Source: Halovenus salina (GTDB taxonomy: Archaea; Halobacteriota; Halobacteria; Halobacteriales; Haloarculaceae). From it: DNA of 64,000 nucleotides. The notes under the pieces are model-generated. The model ran no database searches. It was not told the DNA's origin and saw only the letters and a list, made by a program, of their open reading frames with translations. The translations under genes were made by a program, and so were the position numbers. The first letter of the stretch is position 1, and each line of letters opens with the position of its first letter. Positions 53,076 to 61,046 of the stretch are shown piece by piece. The DNA is taken from the NCBI RefSeq assembly GCF_026410925.1, contig NZ_CP112972.1:1922001-1986000 (forward strand). Direction: 5' to 3'.

Positions 53076-53229
53076 TACCGGCAAGATGGTATCTCGAAAG
53101 AGTTACTTATCGAACTCAATGCCGATGCACACTTTATTTTCGAAGATATAACTGAACGGGTTGGGCCGTTCTGTGGGAATACGAGCTTCTCGACCTGCTC
53201 GTGGCACGAAGATAATCCCTCTTATAGCC
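53076..53229 (+). pseudogene. Middle fragment of a third binding-protein gene
   Basis: The + frame reads RQDGISKELLIELNADAHFI, then EDITERVGPFCGNTSFSTCS and WHEDNPSYS. It aligns with the intact paralogue's GGGEFDKEIFYELDADVHLF, EDDIEEIATEVNPFLGNYI and WHDYPYYS. It begins at the IS6 right edge (the part before is lost) and is cut at 53229 by the ISH3-family element. The rest of the gene is at 54630-55219, and the two join in frame through the GCC repeat. Confidence 0.8.
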
Positions 53230-54626
53230 TCAGTCGATCACATCGAGTTAGAGGAAGCGTCTGCTTGAGGAAGATGTGCAACAACCACAAGCAGACAACA
53301 AGATAGAGGAAGAGCACCTGCTTAATTTTGTCGTCAACAGTCTTGAGAAGGAACTTGCGGTAGATCTCGGAGAAGACGTTAAGGTTTCTACGGAGACATT
53401 GTATGAGGTCCTCGCCGGCGCCAGCGCCGGCGGGACCTCGATCAATCACGTCTGCGAAACGACAGACGACTCGCCGCATGCCAATACCGTCCGAGGATAT
53501 CTCACCGATCAGTTCGACCTAGATACTGTCGAGGCAGTTGGAGACATGCTCTTACAACGAGATGCGCTTGAGACATTGCCGGATCGGCCGGTGGAGGTCG
53601 TCGTCGACCTCCACCTCGATCCCTACTACGGTGACGAAGACGAGACAGAGGCTCTGTACTTCTCACAGGCGAAACGAGGAACCACCGCGTTTCACGCCTA
53701 TGCCACGCTCTACGCGCGGGTGCGCAACAAGCGCTACACACTGGCAGTTCGTCAGCTGGTTGACGGTGAGACGGCTAGCGATGTCCTCGCAGAGTTTCTC
53801 GAACTTCTCGACGGCCTTGACCTGGCCGTCAAGGCCGTCTACCTTGACCGCGGATTTTACAACAGCACCTGTCTCAGCTTGCTGTACGCGCACAACTACG
53901 CCTACGTCATGCCGATTGTCAAGTGGGGCGAGGCGATCCAGGAGGAACTCAACAGAGGCTGGAGCCGCGAGATCGAACACGATCTCGCCGGCAAGGTAAC
54001 GTTCCCTGTGTTCATCGACTGTGTCTACCAACAAGGACGGTACGACGAACACGGGGTGGCGCGCCACGGCTACGCCGCTGACGCGCCGTTCATCGACACG
54101 CCACGAGATGCACGAGAGCACTACAGCAAACGTTTCGGCATCGAATCGAGCTATCGATTAGCCAAACAGAGTCTCGCGTTCACTGTTCGCAGGACGCTGG
54201 TCTGCGACTGGTGATGTTTATCGTGAGCTTGCTGCTCCAGAACAGCTGGCGGTATCTCCACTGGCAATACGTGGCGGCGCCCCGCCGCGGGGGGCGCCGC
54301 CTCTGGAAATGGCCGTTCAGAGAGTTCTGTGAGATGGTACTCCGGGCAGCCTGGACAGCACTTGGCGTCCGCAGAGCTGTCCCAGCGAACCAACCGCTTG
54401 ACGACCGGTTCTTCCGGTAGCTGCCCCAAATGAGGACAGCGGTCGTGAGTGGCAACGCTGTCGCGTCGGCGGCGATCCGCCGCCGACAGCGACTGGTAAG
54501 CATCAAACTCCGGCCGCCAAGAACAGAACTTACCGGTTCACTCCGTTCGAACTCTATCCAAGTATCGAAGACAACTATTCAGCGGCTACTGGACAGGGTA
54601 GTGAGCTCTTTGATGTGATCGACTGA
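53230..54626 (+). mobile_element. ISH3-family insertion sequence, second copy (inactive)
   Basis: About 1,397 bp. Ends TCAGTCGATCACATC (53230-53244) and GATGTGATCGACTGA (54612-54626) are exact inverted repeats. Flanked by GCC on both sides (53227-53229 and 54627-54629). Removing the element restores the binding-protein reading frame (...SYS-LYE...). Its transposase gene is frameshifted. Confidence 0.85.
53276..54420 (+). pseudogene. ISH3-family transposase with a frameshift
   Basis: First part, 53276 to about 54183: EVVVDLHLDPYYGDEDETEA with the first Asp, VKAVYLDRGFYNSTCLS with the second, and FGIESSYRLAKQSLAFT with the Glu. The frame then ends in LVCDW-stop at 54214. The C-terminal part continues in another frame from about 54186: SQDAGLRLVMFIVSLLLQNSWRY, then APRRGGRRLW and VPANQPLDDRFFR to 54420. 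One base lost near 54183 explains it. The element is probably immobile by itself unless frameshifting is programmed. Confidence 0.82.
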
Positions 54627-54629
54627 GCC

Positions 54630-55219
54630 TATATGAAGCGACGAAAAAAGTCGCACAGGTATTCCAGCGGATGGATCGATACGACACACTCGTAGCGTTA
54701 CACGATACGTTCCTTCGCAGAATTCAGGAACGGCTTCCACCGGAAAGTGAACGACCAGCCATCGCGCTGCTTTCACCGGCCTCGGTTGAGCCCGAGACGT
54801 TTTACCCTTCCCGACTTGGTGATACAACTGCGTACAAACACTGGCACGATCTCGGTGTGAGTGATGCACTTGAAAATTCATATATTCAGAGTTTCACCTC
54901 TGACCGTGGCGAGATCGACTATGAACCGCTGTTAGAGATTGACCCAGAGGTGTTGATGTTTTATACCGACAAACATTGGTCACGGTCTGATTTTCGGGAC
55001 CAGTACCTCGCGTTCTTACAGAATCACAATACGGCGAGCCAGCTCACAGCGGTCCAGAATGGCAACGTATACCCAGCAGGAGGTATGCCTCAAGGTCCAA
55101 TCATCAACTTCTCGAAAACCGAACGCGCAGCAAAGCAGCTGTTCCCCGAAGAGTTCGACAAAAACGAGCAGTTATACGACCGCCAGAAGATAGCCGATAT
55201 TCGGGCTGGGGACCTTTGA
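54630..55219 (+). pseudogene. C-terminal fragment of the third binding-protein gene
   Basis: From the IS edge the frame reads LYEATKKVAQVFQRMDRYDT and continues to the stop at 55219: RIQERLPPESERPAIALLSP, then YEPLLEIDPEVLMFYTD, GNVYPAGGMPQGPIINFSKT and LYDRQKIADIRAGDL. These match the intact paralogues (e.g. SLYEAFEVVADAFDERERYE, IEEMLPPSEERPSVGLVS, FDRQRVADIINGEI). No signal peptide or N-terminal lobe remains, so it is not functional. The shorter start at 54671 would also give no complete domain. Confidence 0.85.
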
Positions 55220-55601
55220 ATTATGGAGTAGACGACACTTGGAGATACCGTCTGATCGTCAATTGCATCTGCTCGACTGCCGTAGGCTCGGTGATAGGAA
55301 AGAGTGGATGCTTGATGCTGGCAAGAGCCAGGAAATCATCGATCAGGTGATCGATCTTAGGTTAGAATTTGATACTCACTTGATTTACTCCTGATTGGTG
55401 GGTATTGGCTGTCTCTCCTCAAATACCGAATCAGCTCGATATCGACGGCAAGTGTTGCTCTGTTGGTGGTCTGTAGAAATCCAAACGCAGAATCTCTGTC
55501 TGGCTGGCATATGTCCTGTTTTGTATATCGCCATATGGTTTACTGAGCAACACAGACAAACCTCTCTCAAAAGGCATGAAGCCGCCAGAAAAGCGCCGCA
55601 G
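55220..55601. other. Gene-free segment with a palindrome
   Basis: No ORF with coding character. It contains the perfect inverted repeat ATCGATCA-GG-TGATCGAT (55338-55355), followed by TTAGGTTAG (55358-55366), which looks like half of an iron box, and a weak inverted pair GTGTTGCTC (about 55449) / GAGCAACAC (about 55545). The AT-rich base composition and lack of genes suggest decayed mobile or regulatory DNA. Confidence 0.4.
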
Positions 55602-55985
55602 TTACTCGATTTGCTCGCGGTAGTCCTCGGACGAGAGCAGCTCGTCGAGTTCGCTATCGTCGTCGAGGTCGAGTTCGACCATCCAGCCGTCGCCGTAGGG
55701 GTCTTCGTTGACGAGTTCGGGCACGTCGATGAGTTCTTCGTTGACTGCAGTCACCGTCCCCGTGACGGGGGAATAGATGTCCGAGACTGCCTTGATCGAC
55801 TCGACGACGCCGAAGTCCGTCTCGTGTTCCAGTGTCTCGCCCTCTGTGGGGAGTTCGACGAAAACCACGTCGCCGAGTTCGTCCTGTGCGAAATCGGAGA
55901 TGCCAATTCGCGCGGTTCCGTCTTCGATGCGGACCCACTCGTGTGATTCGAGGTACCGACAGTCCTCGGGAATCTCGAAGCTCAT
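55602..55985 (-). CDS. gcvH: Glycine cleavage system H protein
   Basis: 127 residues, the usual length. The lipoyl carrier that shuttles the aminomethyl group between P, T and L proteins. Lipoylated Lys65 lies in [16 protein letters not shown]. The N-terminal [32 protein letters not shown] is canonical. Its ATG overlaps the gcvT stop by 4 bp (ATGA), so the two are translated together. gcvP is not in the window. Confidence 0.97.
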   Translation of the reverse strand: MSFEIPEDCRYLESHEWVRIEDGTARIGISDFAQDELGDVVFVELPTEGETLEHETDFGVVESIKAVSDIYSPVTGTVTAVNEELIDVPELVNEDPYGDGWMVELDLDDDSELDELLSSEDYREQIE

Positions 55986-57049
55986 GAGAGAAATGGGGGT
56001 GTCCTCGTATGTGCTTTCTTCGGTTCGCCGCGGATGACGACGCGAACCGACGCCTTCTCGCCGGCGTACTCAGCGGGCAGATATGCGAGCGCAATCGGCT
56101 CGCCGAGCGTCGGGCTCATCGTCCCGCTCGTGACGGTCCCAAGGTGGTCGCCGTCGGGTGTCGTCACGTCGTACCCCTGGCGGGGGACACCCCGCTCGTT
56201 GAGGACGATACCGACCAGCTTCTGTTCGGGGCCCTCGACGTCGACGCCTTCGAGAGCGTCGCGGCCGACAAACTCCGTGTCGAGCTTGACCGTGAAGCCG
56301 ATGCCCGCCTCGTAAGGGTTGCGTGGGTTCTCTTCGGGGTGGAAATCCTCGCCAGAGAGCAGAAAACCCTGTTCCAGTCGGAGGGTATCGCGCGCGCCAA
56401 GTCCGCAGGGCTGGCAGTCGATACTGTCCCAGATAGCCTGAGCGTCGTCCCACGCACAGACCACTTCGAAGCCCGCCTCGCCGGTGTAGCCGGTCCGTGC
56501 GACGTAGGCCTCACAGCCAGCGACCGTGCCCGCCTTCACGTCGAACGGCGACAGCGAGCTGAGGTCAACATCGGTCTGCTCGCCGAGCAATGCCGGAGAT
56601 TCGGGTCCCTGAATCGCGAACATCGCGTACTCCTCGGTCCGGTCTGTCACCGTCGCATCGAGGTCCCATTGATCGCGGTGGCGCTTCCAGCGCTCGGTCA
56701 TCTGCTCGTCGTGGCCGGCGTTCGGGATGAACAGGAAACCGCCCTCGTCTGGCCGGTCGTACAACACCGTGTCGTCGAGGATGATTCCCTGTTTGTCGGT
56801 GATAGCGGCGTACTGGGCCTCGCCAGGGTCGAGCGCGGCCACGTCGTTGGTGACCAGCCGTTGCATGAGTGTCGTCGCGTCGGGCCCCGAAACGGTTATC
56901 TCGCTCATGTGCGAGACGTCGAACTTGCCGACGGCCTCGCGGACGGCGCTGTGTTCATCGCGTATCGAGTCGAACTCAACGGGCATCTCCCAGCCCCCGA
57001 AATCCGTCGTCTTCGTCGCGTGGTCGACGGGTGGTTGTCGTAGTGCCAT
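55982..57049 (-). CDS. gcvT: Glycine cleavage system T protein (aminomethyltransferase)
   Basis: 355 residues from the ATG at 57049 ([26 protein letters not shown]). Transfers the one-carbon unit from the H-protein-bound aminomethyl group to tetrahydrofolate and releases ammonia. Seen: the folate-site start [55 protein letters not shown] and the [14 protein letters not shown] Arg/Asp loop. The order gcvT-gcvH is typical for haloarchaea. Confidence 0.96.
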   Translation of the reverse strand: MALRQPPVDHATKTTDFGGWEMPVEFDSIRDEHSAVREAVGKFDVSHMSEITVSGPDATTLMQRLVTNDVAALDPGEAQYAAITDKQGIILDDTVLYDRPDEGGFLFIPNAGHDEQMTERWKRHRDQWDLDATVTDRTEEYAMFAIQGPESPALLGEQTDVDLSSLSPFDVKAGTVAGCEAYVARTGYTGEAGFEVVCAWDDAQAIWDSIDCQPCGLGARDTLRLEQGFLLSGEDFHPEENPRNPYEAGIGFTVKLDTEFVGRDALEGVDVEGPEQKLVGIVLNERGVPRQGYDVTTPDGDHLGTVTSGTMSPTLGEPIALAYLPAEYAGEKASVRVVIRGEPKKAHTRTPPFLS

Positions 57050-57177
57050 ACCTCGACCGTCGCGCCCCCTGCCCCTAATGGTTGCGTCAGCGGCAGCAGT
57101 AAACCGCATGACGATATATAAAATGCCGGGGCAGCGTGAACCGAAACTGACCAGTGGCCGCCGGTACAGCCTCCGCT

Positions 57178-57483
57178 ATGGACGAACAACGAGAGGTCGC
57201 GGCGTTCATCGACCGACACGACATCGAAGCACCGCCGGAGTTCCGACTGCTCGACGTGGTTTCGGAACTCGGCGAGGTCGCAAAAGACGTGAACGAATCG
57301 ACCGGCTACGGAGACGACCCCAGCGAGGTGACGGTCAACGAGGACGAACTCGGCGACGCGCTGTTTGCTCTCCTTGCGCTTGCAGACGCCGTCGATATCG
57401 ACGCCCAAGATGCACTTGAGACCGCGCTGACAAAATACGAGTCTCGCCTCGAGACACAGGACGAGCCTGGATCCGGCGTGTAA
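57178..57483 (+). CDS. MazG-like nucleotide pyrophosphohydrolase
   Basis: 101 residues from an ATG at 57178. The all-alpha NTP-PPase metal pattern ExxE ... ExxD is seen as LLDVVSELGEVAKDVN and NEDELGDALFALLALAD. Small one-domain members hydrolyse (d)NTPs to NMPs and pyrophosphate, often to clean the nucleotide pool. Divergent from gcvT, convergent with hemAT. Substrate unknown. Confidence 0.85.
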   Translation: MDEQREVAAFIDRHDIEAPPEFRLLDVVSELGEVAKDVNESTGYGDDPSEVTVNEDELGDALFALLALADAVDIDAQDALETALTKYESRLETQDEPGSGV

Positions 57484-57488
57484 TCCGG

Positions 57489-58976
57489 CTACGTGTCGTC
57501 TGCGGTGAGTCGCGAGGCGGCCGTGGAAATCTCTTGAATCTGGCTGGTCTGTTGCTCGTTTGCCGCCGCAATTGTCTCGATTTCGCCGGCCATCTCGTCG
57601 AGGTCGGCTACCAGTGAGTCGACCATACTTGCCACTTCCTCGGTCGTCGCGGCCTGGTCGTCGGTCGCGTTCGCCACCTCCTGAATGCCGTCTGTAGTCT
57701 CTCGGACTGCGCTCAGAATCTTGTCGAGGTTCTCCATCGTCTTGCCGACCTCTTCCATCCCGTCTGCGACCTGGTCGGTTGCTTCGGCTAGACTGTCGGC
57801 CGTTTCGTCGGTGTCGGCCTGGACCTGTGTCACCGTCTCCTCGATTTCGCCGGCGTTTGCCTTCGTCTCGCTGGCGAGGGTTTTGATTTCGTCGGCGACG
57901 ACGGCGAACCCGTCGCCTGCCTCGCCCGCCCGTGCCGCCTCGATAGACGCGTTCAACGCTAGCATATTGGTCTGGTCGGCGATGTCGTTGATGACGGTCG
58001 TCACCTCGTTCACCTCGTCCATCTGGCCCTGTAGACTGTCGACGTCGGTCGCGACATCCTCGACTGCCGTCTCGATGTCCTCCATCGCACCCAGTGCGTC
58101 GCGTGCGGACTCACTCCCGTCCTGTGCGAGTGTCTCAGCGCGGTCGCTCGTCTCGGAAACCTCTGCTGCTGTCGATGCTATCTCCTCGATAGTCGCGCTC
58201 ATCGTTGCGACCTCGCCCGCGACCTGGTCGATCTGATCGGTCTGTTGTGTTATCGAATCGCTCACAACCGTCGCACTCTCTGTGACATCTTCGGCAGCGC
58301 CGGAGAGTTCGTCTATTGGTCTGGCGAGTTCGTTTTCGACCTGCTCCATCAGTTCTTCCTGGCGTTCGGCGGTCTCCTCAATATCTTGGCTGTAGGAGTC
58401 GAGGTAGGTTTCCATTGCTACCTGCTGGTCGAGGTTGATGAGCTTCTGGACGCTCAGTATCTGGTCGACAAACTTGTCGACTGCCGCGCTCGCCTCGCTG
58501 TCGAGGTCAGTCTTGATATCTTCCGCAAGTGCTTCCGCAATGCCTCGGTAGTAGATACTGTATGCGCCAAGATAGATCTCCGGCCCCAGGTCGAGCATAT
58601 CGTGGAGCTTGCCGATGCGTGCGCGCCTATCGAAATAGGATTGGTCGTACTCGCCGTCGCCAAGCTCTAGCAGGTACTGGCTCTGGGTTCGTTTGAGCGC
58701 CTCGACTGGTTTCGAGGAGCTGTCCATGATTGCCACCGTCTCGCTGTGGGCTTGCAGATGGTCGTAGAACTCCTCGACCAACGCCGGGGCTATCTCTTCG
58801 AACAACCCCTCCATCTCCGCGAGACGGTCTGCGTCCGCGCCGCCGAACTGCGTGAACTCCTTTCGCCAGCGGATTTCGTCGCCGTCGAGACCGAGCCTAT
58901 CTGTCAGGCGCGACCCGTCTACCCCGCGTCGCTCCGTCTCGCCCACTTTGATTTCGCTCTTGTCTGATTTTGCCAT
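57489..58976 (-). CDS. hemAT: Haem-based aerotaxis transducer HemAT
   Basis: 495 residues, soluble. The N-terminal globin-coupled sensor domain (about 35-190) has the proximal His125 in RIGKLHDMLDLGPEIYLGAYSIYYRGI, the hallmark of HemAT. The rest is a cytoplasmic MCP signalling domain with the tip [41 protein letters not shown]. It binds O2 at haem and signals to CheA for aerotaxis. The start is supported by a TATA box (GATATATATG, about 59001-59010) some 28 nt upstream. No che genes are near. Confidence 0.95.
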   Translation of the reverse strand: MAKSDKSEIKVGETERRGVDGSRLTDRLGLDGDEIRWRKEFTQFGGADADRLAEMEGLFEEIAPALVEEFYDHLQAHSETVAIMDSSSKPVEALKRTQSQYLLELGDGEYDQSYFDRRARIGKLHDMLDLGPEIYLGAYSIYYRGIAEALAEDIKTDLDSEASAAVDKFVDQILSVQKLINLDQQVAMETYLDSYSQDIEETAERQEELMEQVENELARPIDELSGAAEDVTESATVVSDSITQQTDQIDQVAGEVATMSATIEEIASTAAEVSETSDRAETLAQDGSESARDALGAMEDIETAVEDVATDVDSLQGQMDEVNEVTTVINDIADQTNMLALNASIEAARAGEAGDGFAVVADEIKTLASETKANAGEIEETVTQVQADTDETADSLAEATDQVADGMEEVGKTMENLDKILSAVRETTDGIQEVANATDDQAATTEEVASMVDSLVADLDEMAGEIETIAAANEQQTSQIQEISTAASRLTADDT

Positions 58977-59263
58977 ACGTATACTACTCTATCTTTAATA
59001 GATATATATGTTATTTACAGTCTTTTATAATACAGCACCGTTCCCGACGCCCGTCGGGTGGCTGTCTGACCAGCAGGAAACACTGTCCGGTACAGCTGTT
59101 TGGCGACATATCGTGAGAACCGTTGAATGCCTGGCGACGCTTCGTCAGGCCAGCCCGCAACTGGACACGTGGCGTCTGTGACGACTACCGAGGTGGGGTA
59201 TTTAAATTGCCGCACAGCTGAGAGTGAGGCCCTTCCTCGGCCAGCGCCGAGAGGTAGCCGACG

Positions 59264-60038
59264 ATGCAAACGACTACGTCTGCTGACGGCACAAGTATCG
59301 CGTACGAACAACACGGCGAGGGGCCGCCTCTCGTCCTCGTCCATGGCTCCTCTGGAACACGCCACTCCTGGGAGGCGGTCGTTCCACATCTCGCCGAGGA
59401 GTTCCAGGTAATCGTCCCACAGGCGCGGGCGCGGCGCGAGCGGCGACGGCGAGGAGTATGCCCTCTCCCGCGAGGTTGCAGACCTCCGTGCAGTGGTCGA
59501 CGATATCGAGGGTGACGTGACCGTCTTCGGCCACTCCTTCGGTGGTCTCGTAGCGCTGGCAGCAGCGGCCGACCTCGACCTCGAGCGTCTTGTCCTCTAC
59601 GAGCCCGCCGTCCTCGTCGGCGAGCACAGGGGCGATGACCTGGCTGGGCGGCTGCAAGCACACCTTGACGACGGTGACCGTGAGGGCGCAATGAAACTGT
59701 TCTACCAGGAGGGTGGCGGTATTCCGGTACCCGAACAGCTCCCTATCTGGCCCGAGGAGGTCCCCTTCGACCTCGCCGACACCGTCGTCAGAGAGAACAA
59801 AGCAGTCAAATCGTACGAACCGCCGTCGGACCCCGATATCGACTGTCTGACGCTGCTGTTGACGGGTGAACGCGGACCGGAGCATCTGCGGGCCGCCGTC
59901 GAGGAACTCGCTGACCGACTCCCCCGGAACACGCTCGTCGAGTTCGAGGAGGCCGGTCACATGGCAACGGAGTCAGCGCCTGAGGCGGTCGCCGAGGCTG
60001 TCCGGTCGTTCTGTCTGGAGGAAGCGACCCAGTCCTGA
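59264..60038 (+). pseudogene. Alpha/beta-hydrolase with a frameshift
   Basis: First frame from 59264: SIAYEQHGEGPPLVLVHGSSGTRHSWEAVVPHLAEEF (the oxyanion-hole HG). The second frame carries on as RRGRGASGDGEEYALSREVADLRAVVDD, then VFGHSFGGLVALAAA (nucleophile GHSFGG), ending at 60038 with the His in EEAGHMATESAPEAVAEAV. The frame changes once near 59420-59426, in a GC-rich run, by a single base gained or lost. Everything else is intact, so a sequencing error is possible. Otherwise the gene is dead. Confidence 0.82.
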
Positions 60039-60054
60039 GAACACGAGAAAGACG

Positions 60055-60960
60055 TTACTCTGGTGGCGTACGGCCGCGGCCAAATTCGTCGAAGATCTCG
60101 AGGTCGTCGGGGATGTCGTACTCGATGCGCCGCTGTTCCCGGCGGTCGACGTTCGCCTCGTCGAGTGGGGTCGCGACCGACTCCCACCCCGGTTTGACCG
60201 CAATCGATTCGGCGGGCGAGCCGGCCGCGATGTGATGGGCTGGAATGTCCCGCTGCGCGGCGGATTTCGCGGCGAGAATCGCGTTCTCACCGACGCGGAC
60301 GCCCGCTCGAACCATCGAATCGAACGTGATACGGGCGTCGTCTTCGAGAATCGTGTGGTAGTTACGCACCTCCGTCTGGTCGACCACGTCGTGGTCATGG
60401 CTGTAGACGTGAGCACTGTCCGACACCGAGACACGGTCACCGATGGTCAGCTCACCACGGTCGTCAAGGTGGACATCGTCGTGGATGACGACGTTGTCGC
60501 CGACGGTGATGTTGTGGCCGTAGGTCATCGAGATGCCTTTGAAAAAGCGGCAGTTCTCGCCACACTCGGCGAAGAGGTGGTCGGCGAGCATCGAACGAAA
60601 TTCGAGCGCGAAGTCGACGTTGTCGGCCATCGGCGTGTCGTCGAACTGTCGCCATAGCCACTGGAGGTGTTTCGAGCGCTGGAACTGCTCGTCGTCGGCC
60701 GCGACTTCGGCGTAATACTCGCTTTCGAGGGTCGCGTTGCAGGGGTCGTAACTCTGGAGCCGGACGCGTTCTGCGGGCGAGACGTCGCCGCCGGACTGCC
60801 ACCGCTCGTAGGCCTCGCGGTCGCCGTGGAGGTCAACGAGTACGTCCTCGACCACGGCACAGGTGTCCTCCTCGCCCGCGAGCCGACGGTCGACATCGTC
60901 GACGAACTCCTGCAGACTCTCTGCCATTTCCGCCGGCAGAGAGACGTGGCGTTTGGTCAT
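60055..60960 (-). CDS. Hexapeptide-repeat (left-handed beta-helix) acyltransferase
   Basis: 301 residues from the ATG at 60960 (MTKRHVSLPAEMAESLQEF). An N-terminal helical part of about 130 residues is followed by the beta-helix: YGHNITVGDNVVIHDDVHLDD, then GELTIGDRVSVSDSAHVYSHDHDV, the active-site-like His in SHDHD, and GVRVGENAILAAKSAAQRDIPAHHIAAGSPAE. It transfers an acetyl or similar group to a sugar or amine. Its stop is 17 bp from the frameshifted hydrolase. Confidence 0.88.
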   Translation of the reverse strand: MTKRHVSLPAEMAESLQEFVDDVDRRLAGEEDTCAVVEDVLVDLHGDREAYERWQSGGDVSPAERVRLQSYDPCNATLESEYYAEVAADDEQFQRSKHLQWLWRQFDDTPMADNVDFALEFRSMLADHLFAECGENCRFFKGISMTYGHNITVGDNVVIHDDVHLDDRGELTIGDRVSVSDSAHVYSHDHDVVDQTEVRNYHTILEDDARITFDSMVRAGVRVGENAILAAKSAAQRDIPAHHIAAGSPAESIAVKPGWESVATPLDEANVDRREQRRIEYDIPDDLEIFDEFGRGRTPPE

Positions 60961-61046
60961 ACTCTCTCTTGTCAGGCAAGCCCGTAGTGGTTTTCGTTGT
61001 GGAACCGTTCTGCCACGAACGCGCGTGCTGGTGTCGCCGCCGACTG

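Noticed and set aside
54671-55219. Stand-alone 182-residue protein
   Set aside because: It aligns only with the C-terminal half of the neighbouring binding proteins and the homology begins upstream of its ATG at the IS edge.
55385-55570. 61-residue minus-strand ORF
   Set aside because: It has no acidic composition, no family motif and is in an otherwise gene-free AT-rich gap.
59493-60038. Independent 181-residue hydrolase gene
   Set aside because: It lacks the N-terminal strand and oxyanion-hole motif, which are in the other frame just upstream; the two are halves of one gene.
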